The notes: a model not told the origin generated them from the letters alone. Positions 25,016 through 36,989 are shown, numbered from the stretch's first letter. The stretch: DNA of 64,000 nt from Polytrichum commune (GCA_950295325.1 OX485808.1:43358527-43422526); one strand, 5' to 3'. A program made the numbers and translations.

Positions 25016-26811
25016 TCATAATTTACTTGGCGGTGATGGGGTAATGGTGAATGTGATGGGGTAGTGATGCGGCAGCCTTTTGCGATAGACTTGTGGATGA
25101 ATATGAGTAGGTGCTGCTCGTTAGCTGGGCTCTTGTTATAAGGCGATGAGGCAGGAGGTGCTTGCAGGGGGGGGATCCATACAGCACCAATATTCCTGGT
25201 GAGTGTAGGGAGCTCCAGCCTCCTGAGGTTCTTTGATTGATTTCAACTTCCTTCGGAGCCGCCGCACTCATCATATCAGTGCAGGCCTGCAGGAGGCCTG
25301 GCAATGACAGTAAGTTGAAGTAGTGTTGCTGCTGCTGCAGCTTTAATCAGGTTAGACTCACCAGCCTTCGGAACACGTTCACACAATAGTCCCCCCGCTG
25401 AAGAACCAAGCTGCTGCTGCTGCTGCTTCGCAGTTTGACAAGATTTGCTTCGAAGGAGTTTTGTCTCTCTAGGAACCTGCAGCCTCCGGCCTCCGAGTAG
25501 ACGTTGCGGCAGCGGAGGCTAGGATTTCACTGACTTGGACTTCATCATTCTGACCTGTGAAGGAGGAATTAATCAGGTGTAGTGTGGGCTGAGGCAGGAG
25601 CTCCTGCAACTAATGGTTGGCGACAATCATCACAGCTTGGAGCAGGTATGTATACTGATGCAGTAGCTGCTGCGTTTCCTCTACATTGAGGGTTTGGCAT
25701 TGAACATTCTTCTTCCAGGCTGCGCTTGTCCCTAGTCCCGAGGCCTCTGTCCATAAGTAGAGTGTGGAGCTGAATCCACAGAGGGGAAGTTAGAATGAGA
25801 ATCTACAGAGTAGAATGCAATTCAGAATGAGTCAAAGTACTAAGTTGGAACTCTTCCAGCTCATTGCATCGCCGTCTTTGGTATTGTTTCTAGAGTCAAG
25901 ACAACTTCATATTCAGTTGACAGCACTACTACATGCACATTACTGTCTCAAGCTTCATAAAGAGAGTAGTACATATATATGCATGCGACTAGGAATGGAG
26001 GGCAGTTTGATGGAAGCATCAAATGCCATGGAGGAGAATATTAGAGTGCAATTTGTAACAGAGAGTTTGTGAAGGCTTTCCGTCTTATAAGATAGGCACA
26101 TGTTTATTATAATGGGATGAGAATCACCAGTAGAGGTTTGTCACTTGAGTATGCTCGGCCTTCATTACTAAAAAGGAGGACCCGGAGGTTTGTTCCGGCA
26201 ATTGACATAGACAGGAAACAATCTCATAAAGCTTAATATCAATGTTGTAACAGAGGTTGCATTAACCTCGTAGTCAAACATTCACTGTCACCTGATCAAT
26301 CAACTGGCAACCAACCCATTTCTGGTGGGTTATTCTTAAACATGAAACATGTGATGAGCAATGCCATGCTCTACTCCTCACAAAGGGTAGCTTAGACCCC
26401 TGGCCCTGACCCGGATCCATGGGAACTCCAAGGTAGGTTAAGCTGCGTAAGGCCGGAATAGTTCTCTGGCTCACCTACCACCTATGGTCCACCCAATCTT
26501 AGTAGGGTGTCTGGGTGAACAAAATATTTTCATCCAAACATGTGGGAACCTAGGGGCTTGCCCTTGAGGGAGATAGGTGCCGGCTAGAGTGTCCATGTCC
26601 GTTCAGGGTGTGCACCTTTGAAAGAAGGTAATGCTCTTCAAGAGACCTCCTATTTTCATAATTCCCATTTCGGGATTCCATATTTACTTAGACCAATTTG
26701 AAAATGAAGCAACACCATAATAATTCACACCCGTGGCAACATTGGAGTTCTTTCTTTCTTTCTTTCTTTCATTTTTGCCATGCTCTGTCCCTCACACTTG
26801 ACATTTGTGCA
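25016..26811 (+). promoter_or_regulatory. Putative 5' flank / 5' UTR region of the ABCG gene
   Basis: This is the interval between the last upstream repeat and the coding start. 25020-25760 is richer in G and C and in CTG/CAG triplets than the rest; no protein domain is seen in any frame. A tgtgcacag acceptor-like site at 26808-26816 suggests that the exon carrying the ATG begins just upstream of 26859, with a 5' UTR intron before it. A (TTTC)n tract lies at 26747-26770. No TATA box or transcription start could be fixed. Confidence 0.3.
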
Positions 26812-26858
26812 CAGGTCTGGATGCTGGCCTGCAGTACTGACAGGGTTATCTTTCCAGC

Positions 26859-29800
26859 ATGGTGAGTGTTCGGGAGGACGGGAATGAGCAGGCCGGCCAG
26901 ACTCCAGAGGTGCAGGCCTCATGGAAGGTTAACAGCATGACAGAGGCAGAGATGAGTCCGCAGGCAGCTCAACTCCGAGGGGGCATTGAAGAAGCTGGTC
27001 CAAGAAGTAAATTTGACCACATCTCTGCAACGTTGACGTGGAAGGATTTGTCTGTCACTGTGTCCAATCTCAAAGGGAAGCGACGCACAGTGCTGTTCAA
27101 TGCAAGTGGGTATGCAGAGGCTGGCAAGCTTATGGCCATCATGGGCCCTTCTGGTTCCGGCAAATCCACGCTCCTTGACGCACTCGCAGGTAGGGAACTG
27201 TGCTCATGCACATGCATGCACCAGAAGCCAATTGGATATTTGATTGATGCATTACACCGAGTAGACAGAGGCCCAGGTCCTAATGTGAGATGAGGATGTT
27301 TTCAATGGCTGCACTAAAGAAGGTGTCTGTTATTTCGACATTTTTAACTCTGCACCATATGGAACACACAATTAGTGCGAGATAATTAGCAAAGTCAAAT
27401 CGTGCCCATATCCATTTGATTCATTATTTTTGGAGCTCATATGAATATCTTATTCATTTCAAAGTGAAGATTATCTCGCTCATTAAGTGGTCATATAGGT
27501 CCCCCCAATCCTGTTGACTAGTGAGCCTAGAATGGTTAGCATATTTTGAGCACATAGTCCAATCTCTTAAACACATGTCTTTTGATGTCTGCTCTTAGAT
27601 CCACACCTAACCACATATCACTCAAATATAGATGTCCCGATTATATCTATTTTGGAATTAGGCACATCTATCTCACATAACTCTGCAGGACTAGAAGCCA
27701 TTTGATTGAGAAGGCAAACACATTAAGACCGAGCAGATATAGCCCTGGGATTTAATCTGAGATGTGGATGTTTTTGGATGTGGGCAATAGAGTCGAGACG
27801 GGGAATAAAATATTTAGCAAAAATGTTTTTGGCGTGAGAGGCTCAAGGGATACATGTGCTACTACTGAATCAAGAGACCCAAGAGACATGTAAATTTACA
27901 TCTCTTTCTGTAGCAGATCTCTGCATTAACTCACAATTGATCCACTGAGGCTTTTGTTACCAAAAATGCTTGAATCTCCTTTGTCCAGGTCGATGGGCAC
28001 GCAATGCAACACATACGGGTGAGATCCTCCTCAACGGACGCAAGCAGCAAATGTCCTATGGCACTGCAGTAAATCCTGCACTCTTCTCCTACAATTACCA
28101 GCTTAATTGTCAAATTTTCAAGAAAAATTGAAGTGGGTATTGACGTTGCTACAAGTTTGCGAAAACTTGGATCAGTCACCTTACTGAACTCGAATTGGAT
28201 GTGCAGGCATACGTTACTCAGGACGATATACTAATTGGAACCTTGACTGTGCGCGAAACAATCCAGTACTCTGCACAGCTGCAGCTCCCAAGATCAATGT
28301 CACGGGCTGAGAAGCTCACCATTGCTGAACAAACAATTGCAGAAATGGGGCTCCGGATGTGCTCCGACACAAAAGTTGGCAACTGGCATCTAAAAGGGCT
28401 CAGTGGGGGTGAGAGGCGGCGACTTAGCATAGCCGTTGAAATTTTAACCAGGCCGCGCCTGATGTATCTTGATGAGCCCACCAGCGGCCTTGACAGGTTG
28501 AGCAAATTAATTTCTTGAAATTTGTGCATTTGACTTTATAACTTGATTCTAATGGGAACTGGATTTAACTGCTCCAGTGACATGTGCATTTAGTCAAGGA
28601 TGGGGGTTACTTTAAGGAAGTAAGTAAACTCCACAATGTGGAGTTGCAAACCCAAGATTGGTAAGAATGAGAGGGGATTAAGACAATATCCTGAAGTTGT
28701 GCAGCTCTGTCCTCGATCTTCCGGTCCCTGTTAAGGAACCTTATAATGTGGATTGAGAGGGGAGAAAGACAATATCCTGAAGTTGTGCAGCTCTGTCCTC
28801 GATCTTCCAGTCCCTGTTAAAAAACCTTGTATTGTGGAATTCGATAAATAGGAATGACTGCAGTAGGTGTCCCAGCTTTGTTGATCGGTGTTCATTTTTG
28901 TGGTTTTGCAGTGCTGCAGCATATTTTGTGACATCCAAGCTCAGAAACCTGGCCAGAGATGGTAGGACAATTGTAGCATCCATCCACCAGCCCAGCAGTG
29001 AGGTATTCAACTGCTTCGACACACTCTTCTTGTTATCAGAAGGGCGGACCATCTACTTCGGACCGGCATCTGAGGCTACCACCGTATGTCCACTGAACCA
29101 CATTCATACATATATATATATATATAAGGAGCTACAATTCAAATAATCTACTTCAACCCCTCTTTACTTTGTAGAACAAATATGTTAATTTCTTGAAAAT
29201 TGAGTTTCTATGTCCACGGATGTTGCAGTATTTTGCAGCTGCTGGATTCCCTTGCCCAGCTCTTCGAAACCCATCTGACCACTTCCTCCGTGCAATCAAC
29301 CCGGAATTTGATGATAAGGAGCTTGACACATCCCTCATCCAGGTCGGCTATGATTTTCACCCCTTGCTGCCCTCCTTTTATCTGTGGCTACCTTATCTGT
29401 GGATGGACGTTGTCCCTCATCTCTGAATGGAGTTGAATCAACTTGACTAGAGATACGGAAAAGGACATTGACATACCTTGCCATGGCGTGAGCATGCTCT
29501 CAGGATATGGAAAAAGGAGGCGCTCTGGAAGGTCTGACGACTGTGGAGATTGTGAAGATACTCGTCGACACATATGTGTGTTCGGATGCTGCGTATAGTG
29601 CTGCTGTTTCAATCCAACAACTGTCTTCAACTGTGAGTCCCATATTTGCAAATATAAAGCCTTCATTGTCTGTCCTCTGCACAACTTAGGAACTACGCAC
29701 AAGGATCAGGATGCTTACAAGAACCAATGGACATGCTTGATGCCTCCAAGGCGGTTCTAAGATATTCTTCTCAATTCAATGTGTCCTCAGGGCGGACAGC

Positions 29801-31764
29801 TGTTGGACCAAAGCGGAAGCCTTGCAAGTTTCTGGGACCAAACAAGTGCGTTGACACGCAGGTCTTTCCGAAACATGTACAGAGACCTAGGTTACTACTG
29901 GCTCCGCTTGATCATTTACATAGCTCTTGGCATCAGCATTGGTACTGTGTTCCAAAATGTTGGCACCTCATGGAACTCCATCAGAGTAAGTAGGGTGCTC
30001 TACCTATGAACTCCACTGCCCACTACATGATTCGTATCTATTTTCATTGCTACAGAGTGCAACCACTCTGGCAAAATGCAAGACAATTCCTCTCAATGTG
30101 GTGGACAAGTCAATCACACTCTGAAAGAACTGCCTAATCTTTTCGTGAATTCCATCACAATATGTCTCACCTATACACTGCTGGTGCAATGCCTGAAGTT
30201 CTGAAGATTGTGTTACGGTGCATTGGCAGTCGAGAGCCGGCAGCATGACATTCATGACGGGATTCCTCACATTCATGTCGATAGGTGGCTTTCCATCTTT
30301 TGTAGAAGACCTGAAGGTAATATGACCTCTCCTTGTCAATTACCTCATCAAGAACTCGTAGAAAGCAGCTGCTAAACGCACAATTGATACCCCGTCATTT
30401 CTTATCATGTCTTTCTTATCGGTTGCAGGTGTTTAGCCGTGAGAGATTGAACGGCCATTATGGTGTGGCGGCGTTTGTCATGGCGAACTCGCTCTCTTCA
30501 GCGCCTTTCTTGTTTTTCATCTCCCTACCGACCTCACTCGTTGTTTACTACCTTGTGGGGCTGCATCCGGGCTTTGTTCATTTTGCCTACTTCCAAATCT
30601 GCCTCTTTGCAAGTATGTGGGTCGTGGAGAGCGTGATGATGGCCATAGCTGCCCTTGTGAGCCCCAACTACCTGCTCGGCATCATTATCGGCGCTTCAGT
30701 CCAGGTGCGCTCGTTGTCACGGAACTCTCATCTCGTATTCATGCCAAATTTCTCTAACGATCCGCTTCCTGCAATGTTGCAACATGAGTCGTGATTTGTA
30801 AGTACTCAATTTCAACTTGTGCAGGCTGTGTACTTCCTGTGCTCCGGCTTCGCAAGACTGCCTTCAGACTACCCAAAGTTCATGTGGAAGTACCCCATGT
30901 TCTATGTCAGCTTCCACACCTACTTCTTGCAGGTACATTCGCTCACCTGTTCCTTGAGCTACGATCAATCTTGGCAAGTATTTAAAACTTGCTGTATTTA
31001 CAAATAAAAGATTGATGAATCACTCGTGAGCAGGTCCTAAACGGAAAATTTTAGCTATGAACCTTCTTCTCGTAGGCGGATGATACAAACATGAAATTAG
31101 TGCAAGGTGATTAGCAAATCCAAATCGTGACGTAGCCATTTTCCTCATACTTTTTGGAGCAAGTGAATATTATTTTTATCATAGAACGGTCGTATAGATC
31201 CCTCCCCAATTACGTTGACTACTGAACCTGGGCTGGTTAGCATATTTTGAGCACGTAGTCCATCTCTTTTTTTTAAATGCATTTTTAGTGTCCATTCTTG
31301 GATCCACACATGACCAAACACCAATCAATTTAAAGGCGTCTGATTAAGATAAGTAACCGATTTAGGCCCGCTTACTACTTACCTTACCGAAATGTTGGTG
31401 GTTGCAGGGAATGGCTGAGAACGACTTCGAGGGCCTAACGTTCGAGAACTACATCAAGTCGTGGCCTCGCATCACAGGGGAGGATGTGCTGAGGAATGTT
31501 CTGCAGGTGACGACGAGCCGGAGCAAGTGGTGGAACCTCGCCATCCTGTTCCTCATGGTGTTCGCCTACCGCGTCATCTTCTTCGCCACCATCAAATTCG
31601 CGGAGTACATGCAACCCTGGATAAACGGCGTACTCCTGCCCCTGCTCAGACCCGACACCAAAACAGCTTTGCAGCATGCCAGCTACATCGCCCCTGTCTC
31701 CTCCACGCCCCTCCACAACCTCGCCACACCGCAAAGGCCGCTCATCAAGCGACCCCATTCTTAG
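26859..31764 (+). CDS. ABCG half-transporter (WBC type), 11 coding exons, 712 aa
   Basis: Exons: 26859-27189, 27989-28068, 28207-28496, 28912-29083, 29229-29342, 29504-29632, 29791-29985, 30230-30316, 30429-30704, 30825-30932, 31408-31764. All joins keep frame. The order is nucleotide-binding domain then membrane domain, the reverse topology of ABCG proteins. Visible motifs: Walker A GPSGSGKS (residues 96-103), signature LSGGE (202-206), Walker [13 protein letters not shown] (222-233), H-loop SIHQP (257-261). Hydrophobic segments lie near 405-426, 441-456, 482-510, 517-542, 547-568 and 635-660. [10 protein letters not shown] and [13 protein letters not shown] are typical of the plant ABCG11/12/15 clade, whose members export cuticular lipids at the plasma membrane as homo- or heterodimers; the substrate here is inferred. 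Length is normal for the family. The chosen ATG is the first in frame after a probable 5' UTR acceptor. Intron 1 and intron 10 carry copies of one repeat, and intron 3 an 86 bp duplication. Confidence 0.93.
27350..27680 (-). repeat. Dispersed repeat copy inside ABCG intron 1
   Basis: It shares ordered blocks with 31080-31365 (intron 10) and 17590-18100: attagtgcgag..., gtcatataggtcccccc, ggttagcatattttgagcac, and gatccacacctaaccacat. The reverse complement matches plus-oriented copies at 2730, 11530 and 56040. No coding capacity or clear terminal repeats. Confidence 0.65.
28669..28840. repeat. 86 bp direct duplication in ABCG intron 3
   Basis: The block starting agacaatatcctgaag occurs at 28681 and 28767, almost identical through gtccctgttaa. 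The high identity implies a recent duplication. It lies entirely within the intron. Confidence 0.85.
31080..31365 (-). repeat. Dispersed repeat copy inside ABCG intron 10
   Basis: Second intronic copy of the family in intron 1: attagtgcaaggtgattagca, gtcgtatagatccctcccc, ggttagcatattttgagcac and tggatccacacatgacc occur in the same order and orientation. Confidence 0.65.
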
Positions 31765-31846
31765 AACTTACACACTGCAATTACCTCCTTGTAACCTCAA
31801 TCTATTTATTGTGTACCATTTTATATTTCTTCTTCGAGATTTAGCT

Positions 31847-32790
31847 AGCGCATCAAGAGCTGCTGCTGCATGAAGAGACATGCAAACAGCAAGATGATCG
31901 ACTAGATGCCCGAGACAATAAAACTTACCTTCCTCTCATCTGCTCTTTAACTTCTCAAATCCCGGCTACATGTAACTCGACACAACCTTGAAACCCTAAA
32001 CTAGGCATACCTCCTTCCGAGATTCTTTCTTCAGCTGCACAATCCAAAAATATGCAATGGTAACTCATCAAACAACCTCACTTGTACAACTCACAGAATA
32101 CAAAAATCTCTCCGTGACTGAATCCAATTTGTACCAGTACACACCACAACCTCCTCGTAAGCTGAATATATTGCATACAAATTTTGTGGACAGTTTTTTT
32201 GCCCTTCCAGAATCAGCGCATCAAGAGTGCTGTTGCATGAAGAGACACGCAAACATTTCGAGTAGAAAGCCCGAGACAATAAACTTGCCTTCCTCTCATC
32301 TGCTCTTCAACTTCTCAATTCCCAGCTACTTGTAACTCGACACAAGTTCGAAACCCTAAACTAGGCACACCTTCCAAGATTCTTTCTTCAGCAGTACAAT
32401 CGAAATTATGCAATGGTAACTCAACAAACAACCACATCATACAACTTACAGAACACAACATCTCGCCGTGACTGAATCCAATTTGTACCATTACACATCA
32501 CAACCTCCTTGCAAGCTGAATATACTGCATCCAAATTTTGTAGAATTTGTTTTTGCTCTTCCAGAATCAGCGCATCAAGAGTGCTGTCCCATAAAGAGAC
32601 ACGCAAACATGATCGAGTAGAAGCGCGAGTCAATAAATTTCCCTTCCTGTCATCTGCTTTCAACTTCTTCGTACCCTGCTACCCGTAACTTGACACAATT
32701 GAAGACATGCAATGGTAAGTCATCAAACAATCTCATTCATAGAACTTCCAGGATGCAATCTTTCCGTGACTGAACCCAATTTGCATCATT
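31847..32790 (+). repeat. ~360 bp tandem repeat, three copies, starting in the ABCG 3' UTR
   Basis: Units start with agcgcatcaagag at 31847, 32215 and 32569 (periods 368 and 354). Each then has gaagagacaygcaaac, gagncaataaa, ctcatctgct, gtaactcgacaca, and gactgaatccaatttgtacca; the third decays near 32790. The first unit begins 83 bp after the ABCG stop codon, so it includes the likely 3' UTR. Each unit carries its own AATAAA-type signal. Confidence 0.85.
31917..31922 (+). terminator. Likely polyadenylation signal AATAAA of the ABCG gene
   Basis: First AATAAA downstream of the stop codon (about 150 bp). Equivalent aataaa hexamers occur in the second and third tandem units near 32278 and 32631, so alternative 3' ends are possible. 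Confidence 0.5.
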
Positions 32791-33029
32791 CCTTTGAGCA
32801 CAAGTGATCAATCTGCGGCTAGCCTGTAGAAGGCGTACAAGGATTAGAGCATCAAGTGCTGGAAGAATAGACATCTCTCACTTTGAGCATGACCACTTCA
32901 CACTTGCTTGAACTATTTTGAGCTTGAAGATTGGTCAAACTCTCCATAGTTTGCCCTTTGGATGAAAGCTTGCCAACTCTAATAAGTATCGAACTCCTGA
33001 AAATTGCAAGTTCGAGCTCTCAACTTGAT
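32791..33029. other. Non-coding, related to 54280-54440
   Basis: Sequence such as aactattttgagcttgaagattg and ggatgaaagcttg recurs at 54290-54400 in diverged form, so this is a dispersed repeat of unknown type. Confidence 0.4.
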
Positions 33030-33527
33030 AGCCACTTCACACACGAGCCAAGAGCCGTGACCATGAAATTGTGAGAGCCCAAAAGAAAGTGTCCAAAGGC
33101 CGTCCCAACACACCTCCAAACTCATGTAGTGCGGTCACGGATCCTCAAGTGTACTATGATTCCATATGTACCGGGCCCTCAATTGAATGCTATTTCAATG
33201 CATTTTCTATTCATGTGGGTCCTCACACATGATAAAATAGAATTAATCAACAGTTGTGAGCATTCGGAGTGCCATGGTCTCCTCGTTTTGTGTTAGGCCT
33301 ACATCCAAGAGGTGGTTTTTGAAAATAATCCAAGTGACCATGAAACATGATCCATTGGATACCATGTAAGAATCCATGTAGACTTTACATCTATCTTACA
33401 TTCACATACTCAGTTGGTCCCTCAAGCGAAGTGTGAAGCGAACGTGGACCGGCTCCACCTTTTCCACCAATGAGAGTGCTTGAAGTGTAATGGTCACAGG
33501 CTCTCGGTCTCGTGTGTGAAGTGGCCC
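33030..33527. mobile_element. Harbinger-like MITE, ~500 bp (GCCACTTCACACAC family)
   Basis: The left end gccacttcacacacgag is the inverse of the right end ctcgtgtgtgaagtggc; similarity extends about 35 bp inward (agagccgtgacca / tggtcacaggctct). The right end is followed by cc then TTA, as in the partial copy ending at 10852. The left outermost bases are decayed. No transposase. Confidence 0.75.
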
Positions 33528-34129
33528 TTAAAGGGCCTTAGATCGGGGTGTAGTGATTTACATGGAGATATAAAATCATAAAATTTTAAAACATAGATAA
33601 CAATAAAATGGGATATCTCATGACCTTCACCTTTATTTTATGCTAAGGGTGAGTTTTCATGTAGACCGCTTGTCCACTAGATTCTAGAAAATAATGGATT
33701 AGAGGTGTTCGCATGTACTTAAGCACAAGCCATCATCCAACCACATTTTGGCAACCTACTAGAATGTGGAGGGTTGTGGACACGGACCGCTAGACTTCCA
33801 TGTGTCCACTAAAGAATCTTTAACTTACAAGTGCCTCTCACCAAAGGTTTTGAAGACCAGTTTTAGAAGGAGGAGGTTGGTAGGTGGGCCTGGATTTGAG
33901 AAGATGGGAGTAGCTAGTTGGCACATATGAACCCTAAACCCACCATATTCCCTCTACATTTGGGCAGGTTTGTCCTTATTAACACAAGAATCTAGTGAGT
34001 GAGCGGCCTACATGGAAACTCACCCAAAGACTACCTATTTGGGTTTTCTTGTCCCAAAATCAGGGTGACCATCATAAAATGTCTATTTTTGGACGTGTAG
34101 GATTTCATTTCAATTTCTCATCCATTTTC
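33528..34129. other. Non-coding interval
   Basis: No gene or bounded element. The stretch near 34060-34130 (tttggacgtgtaggattt...ctcatccattttctaac) resembles 2430-2475, indicating another old dispersed repeat. Confidence 0.4.
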
Positions 34130-35060
34130 TAACCCCAAGGGATGGACTCTTCGTTGGAAACCTAAATGACGTGTGTGGGTCACTATGAAATTAACCCCCC
34201 TATACATGAGAAGTTTATAAAGAAAAACAGATGTGTACGTACTAACGGTATGCTAAAAAATGGAATCATGTATTCATACTAAGCTTTTCAATTATATTTG
34301 ATAAATGCCTTCACTACATATACAAACTATACATCATGAATTAAATAATCCTACATTACATGTAAAGCCCACTTTCACTTTCCAAAGAGAAAGTCATTGA
34401 ATGTTTTTCATCTGTAGCAAGTAACTCAATGATTGTATCAAACAAACAAAGATAAGAACACAATAACTTAGCCACAATCTAGAAAGCAAAACTATAGGAA
34501 GCCCATGAGAGAGCTCCAAGAGCCTCTAGTTTGTGAAAACCTAACAAGAAGACACATCGTAGTCATTGAGGACTATGACCATATGAAAACAATTGATGAA
34601 ATTATGAAGTGAATGAAACCAACACATCTAGTGTTAATTTTTTCCTCTAAACCTTAGGGCCCCCTTTTGTACATCTATCTTTATTGCATAAAATTTAATA
34701 GCCTTTTTAGATGCACACACTAGATAAAAGCAATACCAGTAATACCTCACCGAGGTTTAAAAAGAGAGAAATTACAAAAAGACCGGTCACGGTCACCCAT
34801 CCGGGGAGAGGCCAACGGTAATTGACTAACATCCTAAATTGCTGGAGAAAATCTGAATGAACAGAGAAAAACGGGGGCGCGGGGCCCCTGGGTCGCGGCC
34901 AGGCGAGGCGGGAGCCACAGGTGGCAAAGATAAAAACAATACCTCTCCCTTATGTATACTATGCATGCTAATGCCTCAAATAATACCCCTTCTTACATTC
35001 ACGTGAGTTTGTATGTGGTATGAAGAGTCCACCCCCCAAGTTTCTAAGATGGTGCATCTT
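34130..35060 (+). repeat. ~0.7-0.9 kb dispersed element, copy I
   Basis: It matches, in order, 57004-57185 and then 58850-59400: gacgtgtgtgggtcacta..., actcatgtattyatactaagc, cacaataacttagccacaatct, gcccatgag, ctctcccttatgta, aatgcctcaaataata. It lacks obvious terminal inverted repeats or coding capacity, so it may be a non-autonomous LTR-type element or a solo LTR. It is itself interrupted by a 191 bp GC-rich insertion (34738-34928). Confidence 0.65.
34738..34928. mobile_element. 191 bp GC-rich insertion with 15 bp target duplication
   Basis: Flanked by gataaaagcaatacc (34723-34737) and gataaaaacaatacc (34929-34943), which differ at one base. The paralogous copy II shows the uninterrupted site near 59300-59315. 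The insert contains cacggtcacccatccgggg and a very GC-rich block (gggggcgcggggcccc) unlike anything near it. Variable-length duplications near 15 bp are usual for LINE-mobilised SINEs, but no poly-A tail or convincing pol III boxes were seen. Confidence 0.7.
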
Positions 35061-35242
35061 ATTTTTTGGATGGCCTTGTATAAAGTGAGGTGGGACCACC
35101 ACTCATTTCTCAACCAATGAGGGAATTTAGAAAGGCGGTGGCCATGGTTTGAATGTCATCACAAGTGTAAATAGGCTTTGATATGTGCAATTAGGTTGCC
35201 ATGCGCTAATTTTTCAACATTCAACACTAATTTCTCACATTA

Positions 35243-35309
<67 letters not shown>

Positions 35310-36480
35310 CTTGATCAAGGCCATGATATTAAACACTTTGTGATTATAAACTTTCACATTAGTCAATTAAAATTTGTTTTCTTTACAAATAGATGACAAT
35401 GCAATAAAGAGATCCTACATATACATACATGGAAAAGGGTCATACTTTCCATACCAAATATGTAACAAGGATGTAGATGAAAGGTGCAAAGTAACCATGA
35501 TTACAACTGTGAATTACGTTTGTAACTCATGGTAAAAAATAGGGTTTGGAAAAACTTACCATAGGTAAGAACTCCAATATAAACCCCTAACCCTAAAAGA
35601 AGCTTCCTTTTCTTACCATTCATGCAAGCGTAAGGTGAGGTGACTTTGTGCATACTCACTAGAATAGTTGATACGTTTAGAAAGTGAGAGAAACTAGGAT
35701 GAATCACCAAGAGGAGTATTCTACTTGGAGTAACCTAGTCATGGCCAAGGATCAGGTTTGAACACCCATATGTTATTTTGCGATGAGTGCTATAATTTGA
35801 AATACTGCAATGTATTTGATGTTATTTACATGTGTGCGACATGGTTATTTATATATTTACTATAGTTGCAATATGGATAAACAAGGTTATAAGTTTTGTG
35901 ATCTAGTTTTGACCCAGGGCAATTTGCATGGGTAAAAAGGCAACCTAATCGCAAAAACGATCTAATTGCACATATTAGTGTGCACTAAAATGATAATTAG
36001 CGTGACCCACGTTACTTATCATTGGGCCCCATATTGTCTTGCTATCATTGGGTGGCAGTTAGGAAGAGTGTCACATGACACATGGTGCAATATGACAAGT
36101 GTGAGGCCAAACCACCCACCCTTATGCGTCCTAGTCCGGGTGAGGGAATGGGGCTCACATTCATGTTTGAATAACTCCCTCTTCCCAACGTCATAAAAAT
36201 CCATCACATCTTCCATCAACTTTGGCACACCGATTTATTCCATGGCGAGGATACAAGCGTTGAAGAACGCTATTCTCTAATGTCACCCCCGTACTACATC
36301 CCATCGTAAAACCCACACATCTAATGAGTATTCAATACCACCACCTAGTATGACGTGGTTTGCCTACTTACGCATCCACTAATTACTTAGGCTAACCCCA
36401 ATTGCTACTCCTAACTAACTAGCCTACATTGGGTCACTACCAATTGGATGCCACTACCATCCCCCCTTACTAGTAGCAAC
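35061..36480. other. Non-coding interval with (TC)n tract
   Basis: No gene supported. 35247-35306 is a 60 bp uninterrupted (TC)n microsatellite. The sequence near 35090-35180 (gtgggaccaccactcatttctc...cacaagtgtaaatagg) looks like a MITE terminus related to 2520-2586. Confidence 0.5.
35247..35306. repeat. (TC)30 microsatellite
   Basis: Perfect dinucleotide tract of 60 bp. Confidence 0.98.
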
Positions 36481-36483
36481 TAG

Positions 36484-36935
36484 TGGCAGCTGGTCTAAGT
36501 TGCCTTAGCCTTGCTGCCTCAGTTCCTTCACAGCTGAGTTTAACTGCCTTAACCCTGCCGGATCATGTCCTTCGCAGCTGAGTCGAACTGCCTAACCTTG
36601 CTGAAATCAGTCCCTTCGCAGTTGAGTCGAACTGCCTTAACCTTGCTGCCTCAGTCCCTTCGCAGCTGAGTCTAACTGCCTTAACCTTGCTGAAATCAGG
36701 TCCTTCGCAGCTGAGTCGAACTACCTTAACCCTGTTGAATCAGTCCTTTGCAGCTGAGTCGAACTGCCTAACCTTGCTGAAATTAGTTCCTTCGCAGCTG
36801 AGCCGAACTGCCTAACCTTGCTGAAATCAGTCCTTCGCAACTAAGTCTAACTACCTAACCCTGCCGAATCAGGTCCTTCGCAGCTGAGTCTAACTACCTA
36901 ACCTTGCTGCCGCATCCGGTCCCCTAGCAGCTGGT
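36484..36935. repeat. 44 bp minisatellite, about ten copies
   Basis: The word gcagctgagt or a close variant recurs near 36486, 36530, 36574, 36618, 36663, 36708, 36750, 36794, 36837, 36880 and 36927, giving a period of 42-47 bp. Each unit reads roughly gcagctgagtcgaactgcc + ttaaccttgctgaaatcag + tcccttc. The period is not a multiple of three and the unit-to-unit variation includes indels, so it is not protein-coding. A GA-rich stretch (36938-36990) follows. Confidence 0.9.
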
Positions 36936-36989
36936 CCGAGAGAGAGAGAGGAGAGGAGAGTGTGAGGGAGAGGAGAGAGACACCCAAAG

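Noticed and set aside
25023-25754. Minus-strand frames (93 and 61 codons) in the ABCG 5' region
   Set aside because: The higher GC content and CAG-type triplets open the frames; no domain or splice support was seen.
31435-31758. Minus-strand 107-codon frame
   Set aside because: Antisense shadow of the GC-rich last ABCG exon.
36484-36935. Regular ~44 bp repeats as a possible CRISPR array
   Set aside because: There are no unique spacers between constant repeats; the whole unit is repeated, and the context is a plant genome.
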